Source of the DNA: Cellulomonas soli | Lineage (GTDB): Bacteria > Actinomycetota > Actinomycetes > Actinomycetales > Cellulomonadaceae | Length of the DNA stretch: 64,000 nt | Assembly (NCBI RefSeq): GCF_013409305.1 | Contig: NZ_JACBZJ010000001.1 | Location: 2,108,001-2,172,000, forward strand | Reading direction: 5' to 3' | Part shown: piece after piece, positions 27,614 to 35,633 of the stretch | Layout of the letters: each line of letters starts with the position of its first letter | How positions within the stretch are numbered: position 1 is the first letter of the stretch | Made by a program: the position numbers and the translations under genes | Notes under the pieces: generated by a model | Databases searched by the model: none | Told to the model about the DNA's origin: nothing | Seen by the model: only the letters and a program-made list of their open reading frames with translations

Positions 27614-27710
27614 GCGCGCGTGCGATCGGATCTCCCCGCCTGAACACCCGCGACGGACGCAACCGGGCTGCTATGCATGGCTCGTTGTGCACAGGGGCCA
27701 GGAGGAGCGC

Positions 27711-28334
27711 GTGACCAGAGGCAGAGATCGGCTCGCCCGACACGGCAGGCGGGCTCTCGTCGTCGCCGCGATCCTCACGCTGACGAGCTGCGCGGGCCTG
27801 CGGGCCGAGGACGCGGACGGACCGAGCCGCGGCGACCCGGTGGTGGTTGCGCCGACGAGAACGGCCCCGGCTGCTGGTGACCCCGCCGCCGGGGCCGTCG
27901 ATGCGTCCTCGCAACCGGTCGATGAGGCGGCGGTCAAGGCCCGGATCCAGGAGGGCCTACCCGAGGACGCGCTCCCGGACGGCTTCCGCCGCGTCGAGCA
28001 GTACGAGAACGAGGACGTGCAGCCCTTCCTGATGCTCGCGACGGCACAGTACGAGGCCTATCGGGCAGACCCCGCGGCTGACAGGGGTCCCGTCGTGGTC
28101 GTGCGCGTGGTGTCGGTGACGCCTGCGGATCGAGCGCTCGAGCCGGCCACGCCGGGTCCCGAGGTGACGGCGGAACCACGTGACGACATCGCACCGGGGG
28201 CCGTGCTCTACCACCTCGATGGGCAGGCGATGCCGTCGATCACCGTGCCCGCCGCAACCGCGGACATCATCATCGCGGGCACCGACATCGACACCGACGT
28301 GCTCGTCGCGATAGCCAAGGCCGTCATTCGATGA
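27711..28334 (+). CDS. putative lipoprotein of unknown function
   Basis: This 207-residue protein starts at a GTG preceded by AGGAGG at seven bases. A signal of about 26 residues ends in the lipobox LTSC (Cys27), so lipid anchoring on the outer face of the membrane is expected. An Ala/Pro/Thr linker (to about residue 75) leads into a compact alpha/beta-looking domain with IQEGLPEDALPDGFRRVEQY and a C-terminal ITVPAATADIIIAGTDIDTD stretch. No family was recognised. Its GC content is slightly lower than that of its neighbours. It appears to be a single-gene unit between the cellulase and tRNA-Pro. Confidence 0.75.
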   Translation: MTRGRDRLARHGRRALVVAAILTLTSCAGLRAEDADGPSRGDPVVVAPTRTAPAAGDPAAGAVDASSQPVDEAAVKARIQEGLPEDALPDGFRRVEQYENEDVQPFLMLATAQYEAYRADPAADRGPVVVVRVVSVTPADRALEPATPGPEVTAEPRDDIAPGAVLYHLDGQAMPSITVPAATADIIIAGTDIDTDVLVAIAKAVIR

Positions 28335-28425
28335 CGCGCTCGGGTCGCGCGTGGAGGGATGGTCGTCGAGGGTGACCTCCGGCCACCTCTGACCCTACGA
28401 ACCATGGCGGCTCGAACCCGGTGCG

Positions 28426-28470
28426 AAGAAGGGCCCCCGACCGCGTCTCCGCAGGTCAGGGGCCCTTCTT
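28426..28470 (-). terminator. terminator downstream of tRNA-Pro
   Basis: A hairpin of about 17 bp, with one mismatch (28426-28442 with 28454-28470), lies seven bases beyond the 3' end of tRNA-Pro on the minus strand and ends in TTCTT in that direction. It also faces the lipoprotein gene, so it may work in both directions. Confidence 0.8.
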
Positions 28471-28476
28471 GCTGTG

Positions 28477-28550
<74 letters not shown>

Positions 28551-28660
28551 TGGAGCCTGCTCAGGATACCCGACGTGAGACCCAGGGACGAAACCGGCTG
28601 ACCTGCGGACCTGCGGGAACGGTGTCCACGGGCCCCGCGAGAAGCCCGGCGCGCCGTCCG

Positions 28661-29617
28661 TCAGGCCGGGACGAGGGTCAGCAGGGTTGCCTCCGGCCTG
28701 CACGCGAATCGCACGGGAGCGTACGGCGAGGTGCCCAGGCCGGCCGAGACGTGCAGCCAGGTCGAGCCGGCTCCGCCGCGCGCGTCCGGACGGGCTCCGG
28801 GCCAGCCGTGCAGCCCCTTGGCCCGGCGCGTGTCCAGGTCGCAGTTCGTCACGAGCGCACCCCAGCCGGGCACCGCGAGCTGACCGCCGTGCGTGTGCCC
28901 GGCGATGGCCAGGTCCACGTCGTCGGCGTGCATCGCGTCGAGCACCCGGCGGTACGGGGCGTGGGTGACCCCGAGGTGCAGGTCGACCGGTCGGCCCGAG
29001 GCGGTGGCGTCCACCCGCGCGTCGTCGTTGCCTCCGGCACCCGGGAACCGGTCCCGGTCGAGGTGCGCGTCGTCGGTGCCGACCAGGCTGATCCGGCGGC
29101 CGTCGACCTCGAGGACGTCGCGCCGGTTGGACAGGTCGATCCAGCCGGCCGAGTCGAAGCGCCGCGCGAGCTCCTTCCACGGAAGGGGGACCACGGCGGG
29201 GGCGGATCCGCGTCGGGCGTCCCTGCCGAGGTATCTCGCCGGGTTCTTCAGGACCGGGCCGAAGTAGTCGTTCGAGCCCAGCACGAACGCCCCGGGCTTC
29301 GCCAGGTGCGGCTCCAGGGCCTCGAGCAGCGCCGGCATGGCGTCCAGGTGCGCCCAGTTGTCGCCCGTGTCGATCACCAGGTGCGGGTCGAGGGAGGCCA
29401 GGTCGCGCACCCAGTCGATCTTGCGACGCTGACCGGGCGTCAGGTGCAGGTCGGACAGGTGCAGGATCCGCAGCGGGTCCTGACCGGCGGGCAGCAGCGG
29501 GACCGTCACCTCGCGCAGCGCGTACCAGCGGACCTCGACGAGCGAGGCCCACGCGAGGCCGGCCACGGTGGCGGCAGCGAGCCCGCCCGCGGTGCGGGCG
29601 AGCGTCGAGGCCGCCAT
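28661..29617 (-). CDS. metallophosphoesterase, membrane-anchored
   Basis: This 318-residue protein has an N-terminal hydrophobic anchor (about 8-30) and a calcineurin-like phosphoesterase domain. All metal-binding blocks are present: ILHLSDLHLT, VIDTGDNW, LGSNDYFGP (the usual GNHD position) and IAGHTHGGQLAVP. Related YkuE-type proteins act on lipid-linked or envelope phosphoesters. The start overlaps the stop of the upstream penicillin-binding protein gene by one base, so the two are coupled. The same pair of genes is adjacent in mycobacteria (ponA2 and Rv3683, as I recall), which supports an envelope role. Confidence 0.92.
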   Translation of the reverse strand: MAASTLARTAGGLAAATVAGLAWASLVEVRWYALREVTVPLLPAGQDPLRILHLSDLHLTPGQRRKIDWVRDLASLDPHLVIDTGDNWAHLDAMPALLEALEPHLAKPGAFVLGSNDYFGPVLKNPARYLGRDARRGSAPAVVPLPWKELARRFDSAGWIDLSNRRDVLEVDGRRISLVGTDDAHLDRDRFPGAGGNDDARVDATASGRPVDLHLGVTHAPYRRVLDAMHADDVDLAIAGHTHGGQLAVPGWGALVTNCDLDTRRAKGLHGWPGARPDARGGAGSTWLHVSAGLGTSPYAPVRFACRPEATLLTLVPA

Positions 29618-32037
29618 CAGTTGTTTCTGCCCGGGTTCTCGGTGCCGCTGCCCGGGCTGCTTCCGCCCTGGTTCTGGTCCTGCCCGGCCGGTGCCTGCCC
29701 GTTCGAGAGCTTGAGCGTGATCGACGAGCCGCGGGAAGCGGTGCCGGACGGCGACTGCTCGGCGACCGTGCCGGCGGCGTAGCTCGAGGCCACCTGCTCG
29801 CCGCTGACGTTCACCGTGAACCCGGCGCCCTTGAGCGCCGACGTCGCAGCGTCGACCGACAGTCCGAGCACCGACGGCACCGAGACCTTCTCGCCGTAGA
29901 TCTCCTTCTGGTCGGCCGCGGCGAACCCGGGGTTCTCGGCGCCGTCGGCCAGCGCCTGCGTCATGAACCGCTTCCAGGTGGGTGCCGCGATGGTCGCGCC
30001 GTAGGCGCTCTTCACGTAGAGGGGGCCGACCCAGGTGTTCTGCACGGGGGTCTTCTTGTCGGCGTGCCCGACCCACACGGCAGCGGCCAGTCGGGGCGTG
30101 TACCCGAGGAACCACGTGTACTCGTTGTGGCTGGTCGTGCCGGTCTTGCCCGCCGACGGGAAGTCGGGTGCGCCGACCTTGCTCGCGGTACCCGTCCACA
30201 CGTTGGAGAGGGCGTAGTTGACCGCGTTGGCGATGCGGGGCTCCAGCGCCTGCGTGCAGCCGGCCGAGGGCACCGTCAGGGAGGAGCCGTCGGGGGCGAT
30301 GACGCTCGTGATCGCGATCGGCTTGCAGTAGATGCCGCCCGACGCGAACGCCGCGAACGCCGCCGCCATGGTCAGCGGCGCGACGTTGTCGGAGCCCAGG
30401 ACGTTGGCCGGCAGGACCTGGAACGGCTCGCCCGTGTCGGACCGGTGCACGCCGAGCGAGCTCGCCGTGCTGATGACGCCGCACAGGTCGATCTTCGTGG
30501 CCATGGCCATGTAGCCGGAGTTCACGGAGTTCTTGGTCGCGTCCAGCACGGTCATCGTGGTCCGGCTGCCGCCCTCGGCGTTGCCGAAGGGGTAGGCCGT
30601 CTTCGAGAAGCGGACGCCGCAGCTCGAGGCGTTGAAGGTGGACATCGGGTAGCTCAACGGGCTGGCGTCGACCGTCTCGTAGAGGCTGTGCCCCTCCTTG
30701 AGCCACTCCGTGAGCGTGAACGGCTTGAAGGTCGAACCGGGTGCGAACCCGCCCGAGCCGCCGTAGTCCTGGTCGGTGTTGAAGTTGACGGCCGTCTCGC
30801 TGGAGCCGGGGGTCGACTGCGCCGGGTTGTAGTCGGTCGTCTGCGCCATCGCGGTGATCTTGCCGGTGCCGGGCTCGACGACGGAGATGGCGGACTTGAC
30901 GCCGGACGCGTCCCCGACCGGGACCCCGGCCTTGACCTCGGCGTCGGCGATGGCCTGCTGACGCGGGTCGATCGTCGTCGTGATGGTCAGGCCGCCGCGG
31001 TACAGGAGCGCCTTCCGGTCCTCCTGCGTCTCCCCGAATGCCGGGTCGTTGATGATGACCTTGGTGACGTAGTCGCAGAAGTAGCCGGAGCCGGGCACGG
31101 AGTCGCCGGCTGCCTGGCAGCCGAGCCTGACCTCCTGCACGTGGAGCGTGTCGGCGATCGGGGTGGCGATGTCCGCGGTGTACTCCTCGTCGCTGATGAA
31201 GCCCTGGTCGTGCAGGGCGCCGAGCACCACGTCGCGGCGTGCCTGGTCGGCTTCGGGGTAACGGGTCGGGTCGAGGCTCGAGGGGTTCTTCGTGATGCCG
31301 GCGATCGTCGCGGCCTCGAGGTAGGTCAGGTCTACGGCCGACTTGCTGAAGTACCGCTGCGCGGCCGACTCGACGCCGTACACCGAGGCGCCGAACTGGG
31401 CGATGTTCAGGTACTTCTCGAGGATCTCGTCCTTCGAGATGGTCTTCTCGAGGGTGATCGCCAGCTTGGCCTCGCGGAGCTTGCGGGCGATGCCCTCGGT
31501 GTCGTCGTTGGCGGTCGCGGCATCGAGCGCCGCCTGGCGCTCCGCCTCGTCGTCGATCGCGTTGGCGGCCTGGATGAGCACGTTCTTGACGTACTGCTGG
31601 GTGAGCGTCGACGCGCCCTGCTGGTCGCCGGTGACCTCGTTGGTGACGAAGGCGCGCAGCATCCCCTTCGGGTCGACCCCGGCGTGCTCGTAGAAGCGCT
31701 TGTCCTCGATCGCGATCACCGCGTCGCGCATCGCCTGGGAGATCTGGGCGAGCGGGACCACGACGCGGTCCTCGTTGAAGAACGTGGCGAGCAGCGTGCC
31801 GTCCGCGGCGAGGATGCGGGACTTCTCCGGCAGCGCGGTCGGCTCGAGCGCGGTGGGCAGGTCGTCGAACGCGTTCACGGTCAGGTCGGTCACCGTGTTC
31901 GCCGCAGCCACGCCGGGCAGGACCAGGCCGGCTGCGAGCACGCCGCCGACCCCGGCCACCAGGATGAAGGACAGCAGCAGGGCCAGCGCCTGGAAGACGG
32001 TGACCTGGCGTCCGCGCGTGGGGGCAGGGTTCGGCAT
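29617..32037 (-). CDS. ponA2: class A penicillin-binding protein with PASTA domain
   Basis: This 806-residue bifunctional enzyme polymerises and cross-links peptidoglycan. A single membrane anchor lies at about 14-45. The GT51 glycosyltransferase domain (about 75-260) shows IEDKRFYEHAGVDPKGMLRA and STLTQQYVKN. The transpeptidase domain (about 380-680) has the active-site GSTFKPF near 434, SVNSGYM and SAGKTGTTSHNE near 629. A PASTA domain follows (VPSVLGLSVDAATSALKGAG) before a Gln/Gly/Asn tail. The ATG at 32037 has TACCCT six bases upstream, so the mRNA is probably leaderless. It matches the PonA2 branch by its PASTA domain and by the whiB4 neighbour. Confidence 0.95.
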   Translation of the reverse strand: MPNPAPTRGRQVTVFQALALLLSFILVAGVGGVLAAGLVLPGVAAANTVTDLTVNAFDDLPTALEPTALPEKSRILAADGTLLATFFNEDRVVVPLAQISQAMRDAVIAIEDKRFYEHAGVDPKGMLRAFVTNEVTGDQQGASTLTQQYVKNVLIQAANAIDDEAERQAALDAATANDDTEGIARKLREAKLAITLEKTISKDEILEKYLNIAQFGASVYGVESAAQRYFSKSAVDLTYLEAATIAGITKNPSSLDPTRYPEADQARRDVVLGALHDQGFISDEEYTADIATPIADTLHVQEVRLGCQAAGDSVPGSGYFCDYVTKVIINDPAFGETQEDRKALLYRGGLTITTTIDPRQQAIADAEVKAGVPVGDASGVKSAISVVEPGTGKITAMAQTTDYNPAQSTPGSSETAVNFNTDQDYGGSGGFAPGSTFKPFTLTEWLKEGHSLYETVDASPLSYPMSTFNASSCGVRFSKTAYPFGNAEGGSRTTMTVLDATKNSVNSGYMAMATKIDLCGVISTASSLGVHRSDTGEPFQVLPANVLGSDNVAPLTMAAAFAAFASGGIYCKPIAITSVIAPDGSSLTVPSAGCTQALEPRIANAVNYALSNVWTGTASKVGAPDFPSAGKTGTTSHNEYTWFLGYTPRLAAAVWVGHADKKTPVQNTWVGPLYVKSAYGATIAAPTWKRFMTQALADGAENPGFAAADQKEIYGEKVSVPSVLGLSVDAATSALKGAGFTVNVSGEQVASSYAAGTVAEQSPSGTASRGSSITLKLSNGQAPAGQDQNQGGSSPGSGTENPGRNN

Positions 32038-32043
32038 GGCCCC

Positions 32044-32049
32044 AGGGTA
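32044..32049 (-). promoter_or_regulatory. leaderless -10 element of ponA2
   Basis: Read on the minus strand, TACCCT is followed by six bases and then the ATG, with no Shine-Dalgarno. Confidence 0.6.
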
Positions 32050-32180
32050 ACGGGGGTGCCCGGCAGCCGGTGTGAGCGTCGCGCAGGGTGCGCGGACCTC
32101 CACCGGATGTGCACACGGAGGGGCCCTGGACGGCCCTGCGACGCCCGCCCGGGGCCTGTTCACGGCGCACAAAGGGTCCG

Positions 32181-32256
32181 CGAGCGCTCGACGCAGGGGC
32201 ATGTCGGTGGGTGCTGGAACGCTCCGTTCGTCGACATCTGGAGAGGGAGCGCTCCC
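32181..32256. promoter_or_regulatory. cluster of CebR/CelR-like palindromes upstream of whiB4
   Basis: GGGAGCGCTCCC at 32245-32256 is a perfect 12-bp palindrome identical to the core of the CebR/CelR operator. TGGAACGCTCCG at 32215-32226 is a weaker copy centred exactly 30 bases away. CGAGCGCTCG at 32181-32190 is a third palindrome, centred 35 bases further left. A LacI-family regulator binding here is plausible. Confidence 0.5.
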
Positions 32257-32388
32257 CTGGACGGACGTCCGACTGACGAAAAGACCCGATCGGAGTCTCG
32301 CCAGGGCTGTTCACCAGCCGATACGGTCCGGTCTGAACACATGCAAGGGGGCGTCGGGCGAGTGGTCGCCCGGGTAGGAGGACTCTCG

Positions 32389-32703
32389 GTGGCGACGATC
32401 ATGCAGGACGCGCACTGGGCGGCACGCGCGGCGTGCGGCAAGGGTGGGAAGGACGGCAAGTCGGAGTTCGCTCCGGACGCGCTGTTCGTCGAGGGGGCTG
32501 CTCAGCGGGAGGCACGGTCGGTCTGCCAGAGCTGTCCTGTCCGTCTCGAGTGCCTTGCCGACGCGCTGGACAACCGCATGGACTTCGGCGTGTGGGGCGG
32601 GATGACCGAGCGTGAGCGGCGTGCGCTGCTGCGCAGGCGCCCCGAGGTCCGCTCGTGGCGGCACGAGCTGGTCGGCTCCGGGGAGATGGTGGGCGCACCC
32701 TGA
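32389..32703 (+). CDS. whiB4: WhiB-family iron-sulfur regulator, WhiB4/WblA type
   Basis: This 104-residue protein should bind a [4Fe-4S] cluster through C16, C46, C49 and C55. It carries the ALFVEGAAQREAR stretch and the C-terminal FGVWGGMTERERRALLRRRPEV, both closely like Mycobacterium WhiB4 and Streptomyces WblA. Those proteins respond to oxygen or NO and influence redox balance and development. The GTG at 32389 is chosen because AGGAGG lies seven bases upstream; an in-frame ATG at 32341 would add 16 residues. Its position next to ponA2 matches the mycobacterial order and supports the WhiB4 assignment. Confidence 0.9.
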   Translation: MATIMQDAHWAARAACGKGGKDGKSEFAPDALFVEGAAQREARSVCQSCPVRLECLADALDNRMDFGVWGGMTERERRALLRRRPEVRSWRHELVGSGEMVGAP

Positions 32704-32774
32704 CCGCTGCCCGCTCGTCGGCTCCGCCGGCCGCACGGCCGTCTGCCCTGCCGTCTGCCCGCCGAGACGCTCGG

Positions 32775-32780
32775 TAGGGT
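32775..32780 (+). promoter_or_regulatory. leaderless -10 element of the DUF4177 gene
   Basis: TAGGGT lies exactly six bases before the ATG at 32787 and no Shine-Dalgarno is present. Confidence 0.6.
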
Positions 32781-32786
32781 GACGCC

Positions 32787-32945
32787 ATGGCGACCCAGTG
32801 GGAGTACGCGACCGTTCCGCTCATCATCCACGCGACGAAGGCGATCCTCGATCAGTGGGGTGCCGACGGGTGGGAGCTGGTCCAGGTGATCCAAGGTCCT
32901 GACATCGGTCTCGTGGCGTACCTCAAGCGTCCGAAGGACGCCTGA
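32787..32945 (+). CDS. small DUF4177-type protein (52 residues)
   Basis: This 52-residue protein begins MATQWEYATVPLIIHATKAI and includes WGADGWELVQVIQGP, the W-x-Y-x-T...GWELV pattern of DUF4177 proteins. It probably folds as a small alpha/beta domain of unknown function. The stop and the start of the ridA-like gene overlap by one base (TGATG), so they form an operon. The equivalent small gene lies at the same place in other actinobacteria, between whiB4 and ridA-like genes. It is easily missed because of its size. Confidence 0.85.
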   Translation: MATQWEYATVPLIIHATKAILDQWGADGWELVQVIQGPDIGLVAYLKRPKDA

Positions 32946-33439
32946 TGGGTGCCGCCGCGCGCCTCGCGGACCTCGGCCTGACGCTGCCGGCGGTGGCCGC
33001 GCCGGTCGCGGCCTACGTCCCGGCCGTCCGCACCGGCGCCTACGTGCACACGTCCGGTCAGCTGCCGTTCGTCGCCGGTGCGCTGCCGACGACCGGCAAG
33101 GTCGGCACGGGTGAGGGGCTCGTGGCGCCCGACGAGGCCGCCGCGCTGGCCCGCACCGCCGCGCTCAACACCCTGGCCGCCGTCGCCGCCGTGATCACGT
33201 CCGAGGGTGGCCCGGCAGGTGCGGACGCGCTCGACCGCATCGTGCGGGTCGTCAAGGTCGTCGGATTCGTGGCCAGCGACCCGACGTTCACCGGGCAGCC
33301 CGGGGTGATCAACGGCGCGAGCACGCTCCTGCAGGAGGTGCTCGGCGAGGCCGGCGTGCACGCACGCTCGGCCGTCGGCGTCGCCGTGCTCCCGCTCGAC
33401 TCGCCCGTCGAGGTCGAGATCGTCGTCGAGACCGTCTGA
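32945..33439 (+). CDS. RidA/YjgF/YER057c family protein
   Basis: This 164-residue protein resembles RidA-type imine deaminases, which hydrolyse reactive enamine/imine intermediates. It shows the family opening YVPAVRTGAYVHTSGQLPF, a central AALNTLAAVAAVI helix and the C-terminal HARSAVGVAVLPLDSPVEVE with the conserved Arg of the active-site cleft. It is slightly longer than classical RidA (about 130 residues) and belongs to the branch encoded beside whiB4 and crp in mycobacteria. It is coupled to the DUF4177 gene. The substrate is unknown. Confidence 0.88.
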   Translation: MGAAARLADLGLTLPAVAAPVAAYVPAVRTGAYVHTSGQLPFVAGALPTTGKVGTGEGLVAPDEAAALARTAALNTLAAVAAVITSEGGPAGADALDRIVRVVKVVGFVASDPTFTGQPGVINGASTLLQEVLGEAGVHARSAVGVAVLPLDSPVEVEIVVETV

Positions 33440-33459
33440 CCGCACGAGGACCGACACCA

Positions 33460-33495
33460 CGAGGCGCCCCCGTCCACGCGGACAGGGGCGCCTCG
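33460..33495. terminator. bidirectional terminator between ridA-like gene and crp
   Basis: A stem of 16 bp with one mismatch (33460-33475 with 33480-33495) and a four-base loop lies between convergent genes, 21 bases past the ridA-like stop. Confidence 0.85.
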
Positions 33496-33510
33496 TCGGC
33501 GTTCACGGGG

Positions 33511-34188
33511 TCAGCGCGCGCGGCGCTCCAGCCGGTCCGCGTCGAGCAGGACGACCGCACGGCCCTCGCGGCGGACCCAGCCACGGGCGGCGAAGTCGGC
33601 CAAGGCCTTGTTGACGGTCTCGCGCGAGGCGCCGACCAGCTGGGCCAGCTCCTCCTGCGTGAGGTCGTGGGCCACGCGGATGCCCTCGTCGACCTCCTCG
33701 CCGAACCGGGTCGACAGGTCCAGCAGCGCCTTGGCGACACGGCCGGGCACGTCGGAGAACACCAGGTCGGCCAACGCCTCGTTCGTGCGGCGCAGCCTGC
33801 GGGCCAGGGCCTGCAGCAGGTGCTGGGCGACCGTCGGCTGGGCGTCGAGCCACGCGACGAGGTCCTGGTGGCCGAGCTCGAGCAGCGTGGTGTCGGCGAC
33901 GACCGTCGCGGTCGCGGTGCGCGGGCCCGGGTCGAACAGCGACAGCTCACCGAACATCTCGCCCGGGCCGAGCACGGCCAGCAGGTTCTCGCGGCCGTCG
34001 TTCGAGCGTCGGCCGAGCTTGATCTTGCCCGAGCGCACGACGTACAGGCGGTCGCCCGGCTCGCCCTCGTGGAAGATCACGTCGCCGCGCGCGACGTCGA
34101 GCGTCTTCATCGACTCGATGAGTGCCGCCGACGCAGCGGGGTCGAGCCCCGCGAACATCGGTGCCGACAGCACGATGTCGTCCTCCAC
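33511..34188 (-). CDS. crp: Crp/Fnr family cAMP-responsive global regulator (GlxR/Crp)
   Basis: This 225-residue regulator is full length for actinobacterial Crp/GlxR. The cyclic-nucleotide domain (about 10-125) contains the cAMP-binding GEMFGELSLFDPGPRTATAT with the key Glu and Arg. The C-terminal helix-turn-helix shows TQEELAQLVGASRETVNKAL. The GTG at 34188 is chosen because orthologues begin VEDDIVLSAPMF at this point and GAGG lies upstream. The block matches mycobacterial Rv3676 in position, between a ridA-like gene and nth. It probably regulates carbon metabolism, including cellulose use; that link is inferred. Confidence 0.95.
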   Translation of the reverse strand: MEDDIVLSAPMFAGLDPAASAALIESMKTLDVARGDVIFHEGEPGDRLYVVRSGKIKLGRRSNDGRENLLAVLGPGEMFGELSLFDPGPRTATATVVADTTLLELGHQDLVAWLDAQPTVAQHLLQALARRLRRTNEALADLVFSDVPGRVAKALLDLSTRFGEEVDEGIRVAHDLTQEELAQLVGASRETVNKALADFAARGWVRREGRAVVLLDADRLERRAR

Positions 34189-34326
34189 GCTGGCACCTCG
34201 CCTTCCAGGGTCGTGCAGGGCCGCTGCGGGGTGGGTGGCGCCCACGCGCTCCGTGGCGTGGAAGCGACCGGAGGCATGGCCGCAGATCAGCGACCGTTCA
34301 CCGGACAGTCTGCCCCATCGGGACGG

Positions 34327-34743
34327 TCATCCGCGGCCCGGCAGCTCCGCGATGGCTGCCAGCGTCGCACCCGGTGAACCGGCCAGGTGGGACACCAGTC
34401 GGTTCGTGGTGGTCTGCAGCGCCTCGTCGACCCCGGCCAGATAGACGGCCAGGCGTGAGTCGAGGTCGCGCAGCTCGTTCACCCGCGCGAGCTCGGCCGC
34501 GGGGTCCGCGCCGGCCAGGACCACGCCCAGCTCGCTCGGGCGAGGCACGTGCACGCCGACATCGACCGGCAGGTGGAACGCGACGTCCTCGCCCAGGGGT
34601 CCGGGGCCGGACACGCTCGCCACCGCGAGGTCCAGGCGCGCGCGCACCAGGCGGCGCCACCAGGCGACCCGCGCGCGCTCGGCGCGCAGCGCTCGCCTGT
34701 CGAGGCGCAGGTCCACGACCTGCTGCCCGACGGTCGGTGTCAT
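34327..34743 (-). CDS. RsiG-like (AmfC family) putative anti-sigma protein with degenerate c-di-GMP motif
   Basis: This 138-residue protein is two long helices joined by a short loop. The overall pattern matches RsiG, the c-di-GMP-controlled anti-sigma factor of WhiG, formerly annotated as an aerial mycelium formation protein. RsiG carries an E-x3-S-x2-R-x3-Q-x3-D motif in each helix. Here the first helix keeps only R30 and D38 (R23, A27, R34 in the other places). The second keeps only S96 (R92, A99, A103, E107). The linker has [12 protein letters not shown] as in the family. The ATG at 34743 follows GGAGG at five bases. It sits upstream of crp and divergent from nth. The family assignment is from remembered sequence patterns. 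Confidence 0.6.
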   Translation of the reverse strand: MTPTVGQQVVDLRLDRRALRAERARVAWWRRLVRARLDLAVASVSGPGPLGEDVAFHLPVDVGVHVPRPSELGVVLAGADPAAELARVNELRDLDSRLAVYLAGVDEALQTTTNRLVSHLAGSPGATLAAIAELPGRG

Positions 34744-34858
34744 CTCGTCCTCCGTGCTCTCCTGGCATGCCTCGGCCTTCACCCGCCGGTTCTTGAGGAG
34801 TGCGGCAGGAATCCACGTCTCGGAGCGACGGAAATCACTCCGTCGGAGCAGACGGCCG

Positions 34859-34864
34859 TACGCT
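34859..34864 (+). promoter_or_regulatory. leaderless -10 element of nth
   Basis: TACGCT lies exactly six bases before the GTG start at 34871 with no Shine-Dalgarno. Confidence 0.6.
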
Positions 34865-34870
34865 GCCCGC

Positions 34871-35596
34871 GTGGACCGACTCTCGACGCAGGACCCCGGG
34901 CGGGTGCTCGCCGAGGAGACCCCTCTGGCGCGGGTACGCCGCGCGCGCAGGATCTACCGGGCGTTGGGGGAGCGCTACCCCGACGCACGGTGCGAGTTGG
35001 ACTTCCGGAACCCGTTCGAGCTGCTCGTCGCGACGGTGCTCTCGGCGCAGACCACGGACGTGCGCGTGAACCAGTCGACCCCGGAGCTGTTCGACCGGTT
35101 CCCCGACGCGGCCGCGTGCGCGAACGCCGACCTGCGCGTGCTCGAGGACATCCTGCGGCCGCTCGGCTTCTTCCGGGCCAAGGCCCGGTCGGTCCAGGGC
35201 ATCGGCCAGGCGCTCGTCGAGCGCTTCGGCGGGCAGGTGCCAGGACGCCTCGAGGACCTCGTGACGCTGCCGGGGGTCGGGCGCAAGACGGCCAACGTCG
35301 TGCTGGGCGACGCGTTCGGCGTGCCGGGCCTGACGGTCGACACGCACGTGCTCCGCCTCTCCCAGCGGCTCGGCTGGACGGGCAGCGACGACCCGGTGGC
35401 GGTCGAGCAGGAGGTCGGTGCTCTGGTCGAGCGCCGCGACCTGACGCTGCTCTCGCACCGGCTGATCTTCCACGGCAGGCGTACCTGCTTCGCCCGGCGG
35501 CCGGCATGCGGCGCGTGCCCGCTGGTCCGGGAGTGCCCGTCGGCCGGCATCGGCGAGACGGACCCGGTCCTGGCGGCGGAGCTGATCAAGGGCTGA
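34871..35596 (+). CDS. nth: endonuclease III
   Basis: This 241-residue base-excision repair enzyme removes oxidised pyrimidines and cuts abasic sites. It has the helix-hairpin-helix [18 protein letters not shown] with the catalytic Lys, then [13 protein letters not shown] with the catalytic Asp. A C-terminal [4Fe-4S] site is formed by [17 protein letters not shown] (spacing 6-2-5). The GTG at 34871 is chosen because a TACGCT box sits six bases upstream; a longer frame to 34754 would overlap the divergent RsiG-like gene start region. The stop codon lies inside a 16-bp tandem duplication. Confidence 0.96.
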   Translation: MDRLSTQDPGRVLAEETPLARVRRARRIYRALGERYPDARCELDFRNPFELLVATVLSAQTTDVRVNQSTPELFDRFPDAAACANADLRVLEDILRPLGFFRAKARSVQGIGQALVERFGGQVPGRLEDLVTLPGVGRKTANVVLGDAFGVPGLTVDTHVLRLSQRLGWTGSDDPVAVEQEVGALVERRDLTLLSHRLIFHGRRTCFARRPACGACPLVRECPSAGIGETDPVLAAELIKG

Positions 35597-35618
35597 CCGA
35601 GGCAAGGGCTGACCGAGG
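35587..35618 (+). repeat. 16-bp exact tandem duplication spanning the nth stop codon
   Basis: CAAGGGCTGACCGAGG is present at 35587-35602 and again at 35603-35618. The first copy contains the last nth codons and the stop, so the duplication does not change the protein. Confidence 0.95.
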
Positions 35619-35633
35619 CGTCGGCCGGGTCGT

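Larger units (their letters stand above)
32038..32388. other. divergent ponA2-whiB4 regulatory region
   Basis: This 351-base region has no gene. It contains the leaderless ponA2 promoter box at 32044-32049, three palindromes with an AGCGCT or similar core (32181-32256), a TACGGT box at 32322-32327 that could be the whiB4 -10 element, and the whiB4 ribosome-binding site AGGAGG. Confidence 0.6.

Noticed and set aside
28335..28425. A second, partial tRNA beside tRNA-Pro
   Set aside because: A TCGAACCC-like string is present, but no acceptor, D or anticodon stem can be formed around it.
30064..32350. A plus-strand open frame running through the ponA2 region into whiB4
   Set aside because: It is antisense to a complete penicillin-binding protein; only its last ~105 codons (from 32389) are a real gene with WhiB motifs and a ribosome-binding site.
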